A stretch of DNA of 64,000 bases from Solidesulfovibrio magneticus RS-1 (GTDB lineage: Bacteria > Desulfobacterota > Desulfovibrionia > Desulfovibrionales > Desulfovibrionaceae). Below are positions 8,416 through 16,508 of this stretch, in pieces. Location of the stretch: positions 4,426,001-4,490,000 of the forward strand of contig NC_012796.1 in assembly GCF_000010665.1 (NCBI RefSeq). The letters are read 5' to 3'. Position numbers and translations under genes: made by a program. The first letter of the stretch is position 1. Every line of letters starts with the position of its first letter. The notes beneath the pieces were generated by a model, which worked only from the letters and a program-made list of their open reading frames with translations, did not search any database and was not told the DNA's origin.

Positions 8416-8619
8416 ATGATAAAGTCTTTTGTTATACTCTGCGTTCGCTGGTATCAACGTCAAGAGTCTCCTTTGCATTTGCGCTGTCGCTTTGAGCCAA
8501 CCTGTTCTGAGTATACGGTGCTGGCAGTACAAAAATTTGGAGTGCTCACTGGATTATGGCTTTCAACGAAGCGTCTGGTACGTTGTAGACCGCCAAATGG
8601 CGGCGTAGACTATCCATAA
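8416..8619 (+). CDS. yidD: YidD-family membrane protein insertion efficiency factor
   Basis: A 67-residue protein matching the YidD family along its length: LCVRWYQRQESPLHLRC, then C-R-F-E-P-T-C-S-E-Y, then a G...GLWLSTKRLVRC segment and a terminal NGGVDYP in place of the usual GG.DPVP. Family members assist YidC-dependent insertion of inner-membrane proteins. They normally sit between rnpA and yidC, but here the gene is alone in a low-GC islet followed by a DUF4177-like gene. The truncated tail and isolated context suggest an acquired paralogue rather than the housekeeping copy. The GTAAAATG start lacks a strong ribosome site. Confidence 0.85.
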   Translation: MIKSFVILCVRWYQRQESPLHLRCRFEPTCSEYTVLAVQKFGVLTGLWLSTKRLVRCRPPNGGVDYP

Positions 8620-8650
8620 AAGTATTGGAAACTTTCGAAGGAGGTTCTGT

Positions 8651-8911
8651 ATGGATTATGAGTATAAGACAGTTTCTGCGCCCATGGTTTTAAGCATAAA
8701 GACACAGAATGATGCTGATCAAGCTATCGCTGATTTTGGGTTGCTCATTAACAAGGAGGCGGTAGGTGGGTGGGAGTTTCACAGCATGGAAAGTATAACG
8801 ACTGCAGAGGCTGCAGGTTGCTTTAGCGGCGGCAAAGAAAAGATAGTTAATTATAACATGCTCATATTTAAAAGACTCATCCCAAAGAGTGGATCCAGGG
8901 GGAATTTATAA
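8651..8911 (+). CDS. DUF4177-like small protein
   Basis: An 86-residue protein beginning MDYEYKTVSAPMV with a strong AAGGAGGT at 8638-8645. The N-terminal YKTV, a central run of hydrophobic and acidic residues (IADFGLLINKEAVGGWEFHSME) and the closing 'YNMLIFKR' beta-strand match the pattern of DUF4177 proteins (YKVV...LN..G..GWE.V...lifKR). The function of that family is unknown. It follows yidD by 31 bases and shares its low GC, so the two were probably acquired together. Confidence 0.7.
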   Translation: MDYEYKTVSAPMVLSIKTQNDADQAIADFGLLINKEAVGGWEFHSMESITTAEAAGCFSGGKEKIVNYNMLIFKRLIPKSGSRGNL

Positions 8912-9129
8912 TATTGCATAAGGGAGAGTGGAATTCGTAAAACTAAATCTTCGTTCATTGGTGACCGGCAAAATATGGATAAATTATAGGTGTACACTTG
9001 TAGGTCGGCGAGCGACCGGCGTGAAGGCACGATCGGGAGGGCCGGCCCGTTTCGGACCGTGGTCCGTGAGAAGCGGCAAAGCTCTGGCCGGACGGCGAGA
9101 CCCAGGCCCTCGACGGCTGGCCGCCGGGG

Positions 9130-9591
9130 TCAGGCCGTGTCGGCGGCGTCCGGCAACTCGGCCAGCAGGCGGGTCAGGGAGCGGGCGTCGCAGCACAGCT
9201 TGTGGACCGGGGGCGGCGGCAGATCGGCGACGGCTTGCTGCCGATCCGGGATGCCCGGCCGGCCGGTCAGGCGGCAGCCCAGGCCAAAGGGCGGCAAGTA
9301 GTCGAGCAGTTCGGGATGGTTCGCCGGGACGGCCAGGCCGGCCAGCCGGGAGCAAGCCGGGCAGGCGGTCGCCGGATCGTCCAACTCCAGGATGAGCCAG
9401 CCGTCCGGGTCCCGGGCCAGGGCTTCCAGCAACGCGACGGCCCGGGCCTTTTGGCCCTCGAAAAAATCCATGAAGGCGTCGAGCTGGCCTTCGCCGGCCC
9501 CGGCTTCCTCGGCCAGATTCCACACGACCTGACCGCTGAGTTTGCTGAAGAGCTTGTGCTTCTGGAGTATCTGGGCGGGGGTGGCGTGCAT
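9130..9591 (-). CDS. Hypothetical Cys-containing protein
   Basis: A 153-residue protein not recognised. A helical N-terminal half (HATPAQILQKHKLFSKLSGQ, then EEAGAGEGQLDAFMDFFEGQ) is followed by a segment with CPAC near residue 77, a 'GLGCRL' near 105 and 'KLCCDARS' near 135, a spacing that could hold a metal or form disulfides. Two Pro-rich stretches occur in the C-terminal part. It sits immediately downstream of a DsrE-like gene on the same strand (17 bases), so the two may be co-transcribed and related to sulfur handling; this is inference from position only. Confidence 0.6.
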   Translation of the reverse strand: MHATPAQILQKHKLFSKLSGQVVWNLAEEAGAGEGQLDAFMDFFEGQKARAVALLEALARDPDGWLILELDDPATACPACSRLAGLAVPANHPELLDYLPPFGLGCRLTGRPGIPDRQQAVADLPPPPVHKLCCDARSLTRLLAELPDAADTA

Positions 9592-9607
9592 GTCGGGCGG
9601 CCTTTGC

Positions 9608-9949
9608 CTAGGGCTTGACGTAGGCGAATCCCTGTCGCTGCAGATCGACCAGCTCCACCACCCCGGCCGGTACGATGCGGCAGCAAGGGCACAGCTCGGC
9701 CGGGGCGATGCCGAAATGGGTCAGGGCGTTGTTGCACACCCGCAACTCCAACCCTTGTTCGCAAAGCGCCGTCAGTTTGGCGCAGTTGTCGGCGTCCTTG
9801 ACCATGAGCTTGATGGCCGGGCCGTTGACCAGCAGCACGGCGGTGAATTGTTCGCTAGCCAAGGCCTTCAAGTAGTTGGCGATGTTGCTCAGCGCAATGT
9901 TCAGCTCGTCCTGGCCCTGATCGAGATGAAACACGATGTCGTAGTGCAT
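9608..9949 (-). CDS. DsrE/DsrF-like family protein
   Basis: A 113-residue protein starting MHYDIVFHLDQG with the DsrE-family fold signature: alternating strands and helices, the ANYLKAL helix, and 'AVLLVNGPAIKLMVKD', which resembles the VVHGPAI.ll segment of the family. Later it has 'CEQGLELRVCNNAL' and 'CPCCRIVPAGVVELVDLQRQGFAYVKP'. DsrE-type proteins carry sulfur or act in sulfur relay, often through a conserved cysteine; here several cysteines are present, including CPCC, but the active-site role cannot be assigned. ATG 9949 follows ACGAGG; an ATG at 9982 would add an unrelated leader. Confidence 0.78.
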   Translation of the reverse strand: MHYDIVFHLDQGQDELNIALSNIANYLKALASEQFTAVLLVNGPAIKLMVKDADNCAKLTALCEQGLELRVCNNALTHFGIAPAELCPCCRIVPAGVVELVDLQRQGFAYVKP

Positions 9950-10109
9950 GGCGTCCTCGTTGCTCGCTGTCGCGCCGGGCAAAGCCTGGGCGCACGGGAT
10001 GCGGCGCTAGTGTCGCGTCCACGAAAAGCGCATAAGGCATTTCGTAGGCAACGTAGCTAAACCATGATTGTTTCTAAAAAAATACTATCGTTTTTCAAGG
10101 GACGCTACA

Positions 10110-10979
10110 CTAGGCTTCGTGGATCATGTCCATCAAATACTGGCCGTAGTCGTTTTTGAGCATGTCCTTGGCCAGCCGTTCCACCTGGGCGGCGTCGATG
10201 TAGCCCATGCGGTAGGCGATCTCTTCCAGGCAGGCCACGAGCACCCCTTGGCGTTCCTGGATGGCCTGGACGAAGCTCGAAGCATGCAGCAGCGATTCGT
10301 GGGTGCCAGTGTCGAGCCAGGCGTAGCCGCGCCCCAGAAATTCCACCTTGAGCTTGCCCCGTTTCAGATAGACGTTGTTGAGATCGGTGATCTCCAACTC
10401 GCCGCGCGCCGAAGGCGTCAGGCCCTCGGCCACCGAAACCACGTCGTTGTCATAGAAATACAGCCCGGTCACGGCGTACTTCGACTTGGGCTGCTCGGGC
10501 TTTTCCTCGATGCTGATCACCTGCTTGTCGGCGCTGAACTCCACCACGCCGTAGCGCTTGGGGTCGCGCACCTTGTAGCCGAAGACCACGCCACCCTCGG
10601 TGAGTTTGGCACAGCGCTGCAGCACCGTGGCCAGGCCCTGGCCGTAGAAGATGTTGTCGCCAAGGACCAGACAGACCGAGTCGGAACCGATGAAGTCCTT
10701 GCCTAAAACAAACGCCTGGGCCAGGCCTTCGGGCTTGGGCTGCACCTTGTAGGAAAACGACATGCCAAGGCTCTTGCCGTCGCCAAGCATCTCCTGAAAA
10801 CGCGGCAGATCCGTCGGCGTCGATATGATGAGTACTTCCCGGATGCCGGCCAACATCAGCACCGACAACGGGTAGTAGATCATGGGCTTGTCATAGATGG
10901 GCAAAAGCTGTTTGCTCACCACCCGGGTGATGGGATAGAGCCGCGTGCCGGACCCGCCGGCCAAGATGATGCCTTTCAT
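10110..10979 (-). CDS. rmlA: Glucose-1-phosphate thymidylyltransferase RmlA
   Basis: A 289-residue enzyme of normal family length making dTDP-glucose from glucose-1-phosphate and dTTP, the first step of dTDP-L-rhamnose synthesis. Diagnostic segments are the nucleotide-binding [11 protein letters not shown] near residue 8, [30 protein letters not shown] near 106, EEKPEQPKS, and the C-terminal [21 protein letters not shown] 10979 has GAGGAAACCGG upstream. The other rml genes are not adjacent, so the pathway is probably completed elsewhere. Confidence 0.96.
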   Translation of the reverse strand: MKGIILAGGSGTRLYPITRVVSKQLLPIYDKPMIYYPLSVLMLAGIREVLIISTPTDLPRFQEMLGDGKSLGMSFSYKVQPKPEGLAQAFVLGKDFIGSDSVCLVLGDNIFYGQGLATVLQRCAKLTEGGVVFGYKVRDPKRYGVVEFSADKQVISIEEKPEQPKSKYAVTGLYFYDNDVVSVAEGLTPSARGELEITDLNNVYLKRGKLKVEFLGRGYAWLDTGTHESLLHASSFVQAIQERQGVLVACLEEIAYRMGYIDAAQVERLAKDMLKNDYGQYLMDMIHEA

Positions 10980-11078
10980 CCGGTTTCCTCGCTTGATAAG
11001 CCGTCCATGCCGGACGTATCGTTGCCACGCTTTTGACCCAACCACCTAAAAACCGCAAGGCCCGCGAAGGATGCCGCC

Positions 11079-11867
11079 ATGGAAGCCTCTCTCCTCGTTG
11101 CCGCCCCCCTGACCCTCGCCGCCGGCGAGCGCGTCGCCGTCCTTGACGCCGACAATGCGCTTTTCACCCCGCGCCTGGTCGCCGCCGGCCGCCTGCCGCG
11201 CCTGGCCGTTGGCTTGACCCTGACCCCGCCGACCGGACCGGCCCTCATGCTCGTCGGCGTCGCCCCGGTTCCCGGCGACGGCGACGCCCCGGCCAGCCGG
11301 CTCTACACCGCCAAGGCCCTGGAGGCCGGCGTCCTCCCGGCCGGCCAGACCCCCTTCGCCGTCACGAAAAAGGGGCTGACCCTGGCCTGGGTGACGCTGA
11401 GCGACAAGGGCAGCCAGGGATTGCGGGCCGACGCCGCCGGCCCGGCCATCGCCGAAACCTGCGCCGCCTCCCTGCCCCTCGCCCTGGCCCAGGGGCACCT
11501 CATCCCCGACGAACCGGCCGAGCTACGCGCCCTGCTCCTGGATCTGGCCGTAACCCAGGGCTTTGACTGCATCGTCACCACCGGCGGCACCGGACTTTCG
11601 CCCCGCGACACCACCCCCGAAGCCACCCTGGGCGTCATCGAAAAACGCCTGCCCGGCTTCGAGACGGCCATGCTGATGGCCTCCCTGAGCAAAACCCCCC
11701 ACGCCATGCTGTCCCGGGCCACAGCCGGCACCGTGGGCCGGGCCATCGTCATAAACGTGCCGGGCTCGCCCAAGGCCGTGCGCGAAACCCTGGCCGCCGT
11801 CATGGCCGCCATCCCCCACGGCCTGGACAAACTGCGCGGCGACCCGTCGGACTGCGGCCAAGGGTGA
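11079..11867 (+). CDS. MogA/MoaB-type molybdopterin-binding protein with N-terminal extension
   Basis: A 262-residue protein. Residues about 101-262 form a Mog/MoaB domain: AWVTLSDKGSQG, TTGGTGLSPRDTTPEA and NVPGSPKAVRETL are the family hallmarks, including the GGTG loop and the terminal PGSP. Such proteins adenylylate molybdopterin (MogA) or are MoaB relatives. The first 100 residues are not part of that domain; they contain repeated short hydrophobic segments (RVAVLDADNALFTPRL, PALMLVGVAPVPGD), a possible small beta-rich module. Most MogA proteins are about 180-195 residues. ATG 11079 has GAAGG eight bases upstream. Confidence 0.88.
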   Translation: MEASLLVAAPLTLAAGERVAVLDADNALFTPRLVAAGRLPRLAVGLTLTPPTGPALMLVGVAPVPGDGDAPASRLYTAKALEAGVLPAGQTPFAVTKKGLTLAWVTLSDKGSQGLRADAAGPAIAETCAASLPLALAQGHLIPDEPAELRALLLDLAVTQGFDCIVTTGGTGLSPRDTTPEATLGVIEKRLPGFETAMLMASLSKTPHAMLSRATAGTVGRAIVINVPGSPKAVRETLAAVMAAIPHGLDKLRGDPSDCGQG

Positions 11868-11895
11868 GAAAATAAGAGGAAGAGAAAGAGGAAGA

Positions 11896-11938
11896 TGCCT
11901 CCGGCGGCTGGGGGCCTGAGGCCCCCAGACCCCCCAAA
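11896..11938 (-). repeat. GC-rich palindromic intergenic element, copy 2
   Basis: Reads TGCCTCCGGCGGC then a CTGGGGGCCT / AGGCCCCCAG hairpin then ACCCCCC, just 3' of the Mog-like gene. In this copy the outer C-G pair is followed by a T-A pair where other copies have C-G, a compensating double change. Confidence 0.85.
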
Positions 11939-12080
11939 AGGGGAAAAGGGTTAAAGGGGTTTGGGTGGGGGCCGGCGAGTTGGGCGGCCAATGCCCGAGA
12001 GTTCAAGGGCCTCGCCGTTGCTCCGGCGATCATGAGCCGGGCCGCCGCAGCCTGGAGACCACCGGCCCAGAATCCCAAAG

Positions 12081-12116
12081 AAAAAAATCCCCGGCCGAAG
12101 ATTTCGACCGGGGATT
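12081..12116 (-). terminator. Factor-independent terminator for TPR lipoprotein gene
   Basis: On the minus strand AATCCCCGGTCGAA pairs with TTCGGCCGGGGATT and is followed by a T-run. It lies 3 bases past the lipoprotein gene. Confidence 0.85.
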
Positions 12117-12118
12117 CG

Positions 12119-12892
12119 TTATTGCGGACTGGAGGGAGAAGCCGGCGTGGGCGACGCGGCCGGGGCCGGCGGGCTTGTCGCCGCCTTTTTCGGCGCGGCC
12201 GGGGCTGACGGCGACGCGGGAGCGGCCGGCGGGCTGGCGTCCGTTTTTTTCGCCGCCGGCGCAGCGGCCGGGACTGCCGGCTTCTTCGGCGCGGCCCCAG
12301 GCGGCGGCACGGTCGGCCGCGCCGACTTGGAGCAGGCCGCCGCCGCCGCCCGGTATTCCTTGAAGGCGTCGCCGAAAGCCGGGTCCTTGACCATGGACAG
12401 GCGGTAGTAATCCAGCGCCTGGACGCACTGCCCGGCCTGCATGGCAAGGTTGCCGAGGTAGTAGTAGGTCTGGGGATTGGCCGACTTGAGGTCGGCCGCC
12501 CTGCCCAGGGCTTCCTTGGCCTCGGGCCGGCGTCCCTGGCCGTAGCGCAGGATGCCCAGCGCCTCCAGGGGACGCGGATTGCCCGGCTCCAGGGACGACG
12601 CTTTGGCCAGGGCCGCCTCGGCCCGGTCGGACTGGCCCTGCTTGGCGCGACACAGCCCAAGCAGCAAGAACGTCTCCCCGGACTGGGGCAGCTCGCGGGT
12701 CAAGGCTTCCAGCTCCGGCAAGGCCCGGGCGCAATCCCCGGCCAGCACGGTCTGGCGGGCCGCGTCCAGGCGTTGGCCGGCTGTGGGCGCGGGCGCGGGC
12801 GGCGGCGGGCTTGGCTGTTTCTGACAGGCCGTCGCAAGCCCCAGGCACAGGGCCAGACAGGCGACGGTCAGACGGCGAACATGGCACGACAT
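12119..12892 (-). CDS. TPR-repeat lipoprotein
   Basis: A 257-residue protein with a lipoprotein signal peptide (LALCLGLATAC, lipobox LATA-C at residue 23). About five helical TPR-like units follow (about 38-190), for example LPQSGETFLLLGLCRAKQGQ, NPRPLEALGILRYGQGRRPE and NPQTYYYLGNLAMQAGQCVQ. A Pro/Ala/Lys-rich disordered tail with no clear repeats occupies about 195-257. It probably sits on the periplasmic face of a membrane and binds partners. The partner is unknown. Confidence 0.85.
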   Translation of the reverse strand: MSCHVRRLTVACLALCLGLATACQKQPSPPPPAPAPTAGQRLDAARQTVLAGDCARALPELEALTRELPQSGETFLLLGLCRAKQGQSDRAEAALAKASSLEPGNPRPLEALGILRYGQGRRPEAKEALGRAADLKSANPQTYYYLGNLAMQAGQCVQALDYYRLSMVKDPAFGDAFKEYRAAAAACSKSARPTVPPPGAAPKKPAVPAAAPAAKKTDASPPAAPASPSAPAAPKKAATSPPAPAASPTPASPSSPQ

Positions 12893-13193
12893 GGCAAAAC
12901 TCCCCTGCGGCGGCCCACCCTTCGGGCGTCCGCCAAGAGCCTATGAATCAGCTGATTCCCTTGACAATACGCGCCGGCCATCGAGCCTGTCAACTTTTCG
13001 TGGATCGTTCCAAGCGCCCGGCTTGACGCCCATTCCCGACCGACGTAGAAAATGAAAGTTTGTATCAATCTCGGCAACTTCAGGCCACGGAGCCAGCCAG
13101 CATGTCCAGGTCGTCGCATAAGGACTCGCGCGGATGCGCTCCCGATCCCGGGCGCCACGCGTCCCGACCCGTTGCCCAGGCGAGACGGCTTCC
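12893..13193. other. Intergenic region between divergent genes, 301 bases
   Basis: Holds a perfect 14-base palindrome GAATCAGCTGATTC at 12945-12958 and TTGACA at 12961-12966 matched by TGTCAA at 12988-12993. These could be regulatory sites for either divergent gene. I see no credible coding sequence or RNA gene. Confidence 0.4.
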
Positions 13194-16100
13194 ATGACCA
13201 TGACGCCGTCGCCGACCGCCTTGCCCCCCGAACCGGCGTTTCCCCTGCGCGCCGATCTGCTGCTCCTGGCCGCCGTGCTGACCGTGCTGGCCGGCCTGGG
13301 CTGGGCAAACCGCCAACTGCTGACGGTGCTGGCCGACCTTTCCTGCGCCGTGGCCGGCATGGCCACGTTTCTGGTCATCTGGAACGCCCGCCGGCAGGTG
13401 GAGCAGGGGGTGTTCCTGGTGCTCGGCATGGCCTTTCTGGCGGCGGCCGCCCTGGACGGCGCGCGGTTGGCCCTGGCCGCCATGCCGGAGCTTTACCTTG
13501 GCGATTTCAGCGTCGGCTTGCACGCCGTAAGCCAGCTCACCCTGGCCGCCGGTCTGGCCGGCGGCGCCTGGCTTATCCGGGGCCGGACACTGTCCGTCGC
13601 GGCGGCCGGAGCCTGTCTGGCCGGACTCACGGCCAGCCTGATCCTGGTCCTGCTGGCCTTGGGCTACCTCGACGCCTGGGGCCTGTCCAACGCCGCCGAA
13701 GCCAGCGGACGCGAGCGCCTGGCCGCCGCCGCCCGAGGGCTGGCCGCCGTGCTCTTCCTGACGGCCGGCGCGGGCATCTGGCGCGATCGCCTGGCCATGC
13801 CGCCGGTGCTGGCCAGGCTCCTGGTCGCCTCCATGGCCGCCCTGGCCGCCGCCGGCGCGGCTGAGGCCCTGGCCGGGGGCGACCTCATGACCAGTCGGCT
13901 GCTCCAGGTGCTGGGCTATGGCCTCAGTTGCCAGGCCATTTTGGTGGTCGGCATCAACCGGCCGTCCCAGCTGCTGTTCCAGGAGATCAACCGCCGCGAG
14001 CAGGAACTCACCGGCCGCATGGTGCGCCTTGGGGCCCAGGCCCGGGCCATCTTCGACCTAAGCGGCGCGCCTTCCCTGGAAAGCGGCGAATTCACGCCCT
14101 TTGCCGCCGCCCTGCTCCGCCGGGCCATGGCCGTCCTGGGCGTCGGCCGGGCCGGCATCTGGCGTTTCACCCCGGCCCATGACCGTCTCGTCTGCCAGAT
14201 CGGCCAGGGCACGGCCCGGGCCGACGAAGGCCTGGAACTCGTCTGCGCCGCCTATCCCGACTATTTCGCGGCCGTGCTCCACGAACGGGTCATCGTGGCC
14301 GACAACGCCGCCGTGGCGCCCCTGACCCGGGCCTTTCACCAGGGGTATCTCAAAAGCCGCGACATCGCCGCGCTGCTGGACGCGCCGTTCCGGTTCGGCG
14401 GCCGCACCACCGGAGTGCTGTGCCTGGAACATCTGGGTCAACCCCGCCGCTGGTCCGACGACGAGATCGCCTTTGCCGGCTCGCTCTCGGACATGTTGAG
14501 CCTGGCCCTGGAAAGCGCCGAACGCCGCCGGGCCGCCCGGGAACTGGCCGAGAGCGAACAGCGCCTGCGAACCCTGCTCGACGCCATGCCCGACCCGGTC
14601 TGCTTCAAGGACGCCGCCGGCCGCTGGATCGTGGCCAACCAGGCCCAGATCGAGGCTTACGGCCTGGCCGGGCTGGAGTGGCAGGGGCGCACGGACCGGG
14701 AATTGGCCGCGATTCCCGGCCTGGACCCCGACGTTTTTGCCACCGGGGCCGAAACCGACGCCCGGGCCTGGGCCAGCCGTTCGGGCACGGTCTACGGCTT
14801 TTCCATGGCCGCCCCGGCCGGGACCATGCGCCATTACGACGTGACCAAAGCGCCGCTTTTTCACGCTGACGGCTCACCCCGGGGACTGGTCGCCCTGTCC
14901 CGGGACATCACCGCCTACCGCGACGCTCTGGCTAGGCTGCGCGAAACCAACGCCGAACTGGAAGCCATCTACAACGAAACTTCCGATGGCCTGATCATCG
15001 CCGACGCCGCCGCCCGGACCATGGTGCGGGTCAATGCCGCCGCCTGCCGCATGTTCGGCTACACCGCCCCGGAAATGGCCGGCCTGGAACCCTGCGCCCT
15101 GCATCCGCCCGAGGAGCGCGAGGCGGCCCGGCGGCGTTTTGCCGACATCGCCGCCGGCAGCCGCCGACTTCAGGAAAACGTGCCCTGCCGGCGACGCGGC
15201 GGCGAGGTCTTCCACGCCGACATATCGGCCCAGCCCGTCACCTACGGCGGACGCGCGGCCATCCTGGCCTTTTTCCGCGACATCTCCGAACGCCGGGCCG
15301 GCGAGGAACGCCTGCGCCTGTCCGAGGACCGTTTCCGCAAGGTCTTCAACAGCACCTACGACGCCATTTTCCTCCACGACCAGGACGGGGCCGTCATCGA
15401 CGTCAACGACAAGGCCCTGGAGCTTTTCGACCTGCGCCGCGACGAACTGCCGGCCCTTCGCATCGACCGGGACCTGTCCGCGCCGGAAATGCCCCAGGCC
15501 TGGCTGACCGCCGCCTGGCGCGAGGCCCTGGCCGGGGCGGAGCGCTTTTTCGAATGGAAGGCCCGGCGTCCCCACGACGCCAGCCTCATCGACGTCGAGA
15601 TCTACCTGCGGCGCATCCTGGTCGGGTCCGGCCACCAGATCCTGGCCAATATCCGCGACGTCACCGAGAGAAAGCGCGTCACCGCCGCCCTGGCCGCCCG
15701 CCAGGAGGAAATCTCGGCGCTCAACCGCGATCTGGCCCGGCGCGTGCGCGAGGAAACCGAGAAAAACCGGCAAAAGGACATTCTGCTCTTAAACCGCACC
15801 CGACTGGCCGCCATGGGCGAAATGATCGGCAACATCGCCCATCAGTGGCGGCAGCCCTTAAACGCCCTGAGCATCCTTCTGGCCAACCTGCGTTTCGAAT
15901 ACGAGGCCGTATGCCAGGATACCGCCGCCCTGGACACCGCCCACCGGCAGGCCTACGACATCCTGCGCCGCATGTCGGCCACCATCGACGACTTCCGCAA
16001 CTTCTTCAAACCCGACCGGGAACCGGAACCGTTCCGGGTGGTCGCGGCCATAAGCGACGCCTTGCTGCTTATCGACGCCAGTCTGGCCCAGCACGGCATC

Positions 16101-16508
16101 CAGGTCCGTTTCATCGCCCGCCACGACCCGGTGGTCCACGGCCCGCGCGGTGAATTCGCCCAGGTGGTCCTCAATCTCCTGGGCAACGCCAAGGACGCCA
16201 TCCTGGCCCGAAAGCCGGTCCGGGGCCGCATCGAGATCCGGGTCATGCAGCGCCTGGGCCGGGCCGTGGTGGCCGTGGCCGACAACGGCGGCGGCATTCC
16301 CCCGGACATCCTCGACCGGATATTCGACCCGTACTACACCACCAAGGGCAGCCAGGACGGCACCGGCCTTGGCCTGTACATGTCGCGCATCATCGTCGCC
16401 GACCACATGGGCGGCGTGTTGACCGTGGCCAACCGGACCGAAGGCGCCCGGTTCGTGGCCGCCCTGCCCCTAGCCCACACCAGCGACCGCTCCGGAGACG
16501 CCCCATGA
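13194..16508 (+). CDS. Membrane multi-PAS sensor histidine kinase
   Basis: An 1104-residue sensor. About seven hydrophobic helices (residues 17-265) form an integral membrane sensing region. Then come a GAF domain (about 285-445), three PAS domains (about 455-575, 585-705 and 709-829) and a long coiled coil. The kinase core is of the HQWRQPLN type with phospho-acceptor His883 in GNIAHQWRQPLNAL and ATP-binding motifs NLLGNAKDAIL, DNGGGIPPDI and GTGLGLYMSRIIV. It overlaps the following GGDEF gene by ATGA, so the pair is translationally coupled. The start is uncertain: ATG 13194 is chosen for context, with an in-frame ATG six bases later and another at 13134. Confidence 0.9.
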   Translation: MTMTPSPTALPPEPAFPLRADLLLLAAVLTVLAGLGWANRQLLTVLADLSCAVAGMATFLVIWNARRQVEQGVFLVLGMAFLAAAALDGARLALAAMPELYLGDFSVGLHAVSQLTLAAGLAGGAWLIRGRTLSVAAAGACLAGLTASLILVLLALGYLDAWGLSNAAEASGRERLAAAARGLAAVLFLTAGAGIWRDRLAMPPVLARLLVASMAALAAAGAAEALAGGDLMTSRLLQVLGYGLSCQAILVVGINRPSQLLFQEINRREQELTGRMVRLGAQARAIFDLSGAPSLESGEFTPFAAALLRRAMAVLGVGRAGIWRFTPAHDRLVCQIGQGTARADEGLELVCAAYPDYFAAVLHERVIVADNAAVAPLTRAFHQGYLKSRDIAALLDAPFRFGGRTTGVLCLEHLGQPRRWSDDEIAFAGSLSDMLSLALESAERRRAARELAESEQRLRTLLDAMPDPVCFKDAAGRWIVANQAQIEAYGLAGLEWQGRTDRELAAIPGLDPDVFATGAETDARAWASRSGTVYGFSMAAPAGTMRHYDVTKAPLFHADGSPRGLVALSRDITAYRDALARLRETNAELEAIYNETSDGLIIADAAARTMVRVNAAACRMFGYTAPEMAGLEPCALHPPEEREAARRRFADIAAGSRRLQENVPCRRRGGEVFHADISAQPVTYGGRAAILAFFRDISERRAGEERLRLSEDRFRKVFNSTYDAIFLHDQDGAVIDVNDKALELFDLRRDELPALRIDRDLSAPEMPQAWLTAAWREALAGAERFFEWKARRPHDASLIDVEIYLRRILVGSGHQILANIRDVTERKRVTAALAARQEEISALNRDLARRVREETEKNRQKDILLLNRTRLAAMGEMIGNIAHQWRQPLNALSILLANLRFEYEAVCQDTAALDTAHRQAYDILRRMSATIDDFRNFFKPDREPEPFRVVAAISDALLLIDASLAQHGIQVRFIARHDPVVHGPRGEFAQVVLNLLGNAKDAILARKPVRGRIEIRVMQRLGRAVVAVADNGGGIPPDILDRIFDPYYTTKGSQDGTGLGLYMSRIIVADHMGGVLTVANRTEGARFVAALPLAHTSDRSGDAP

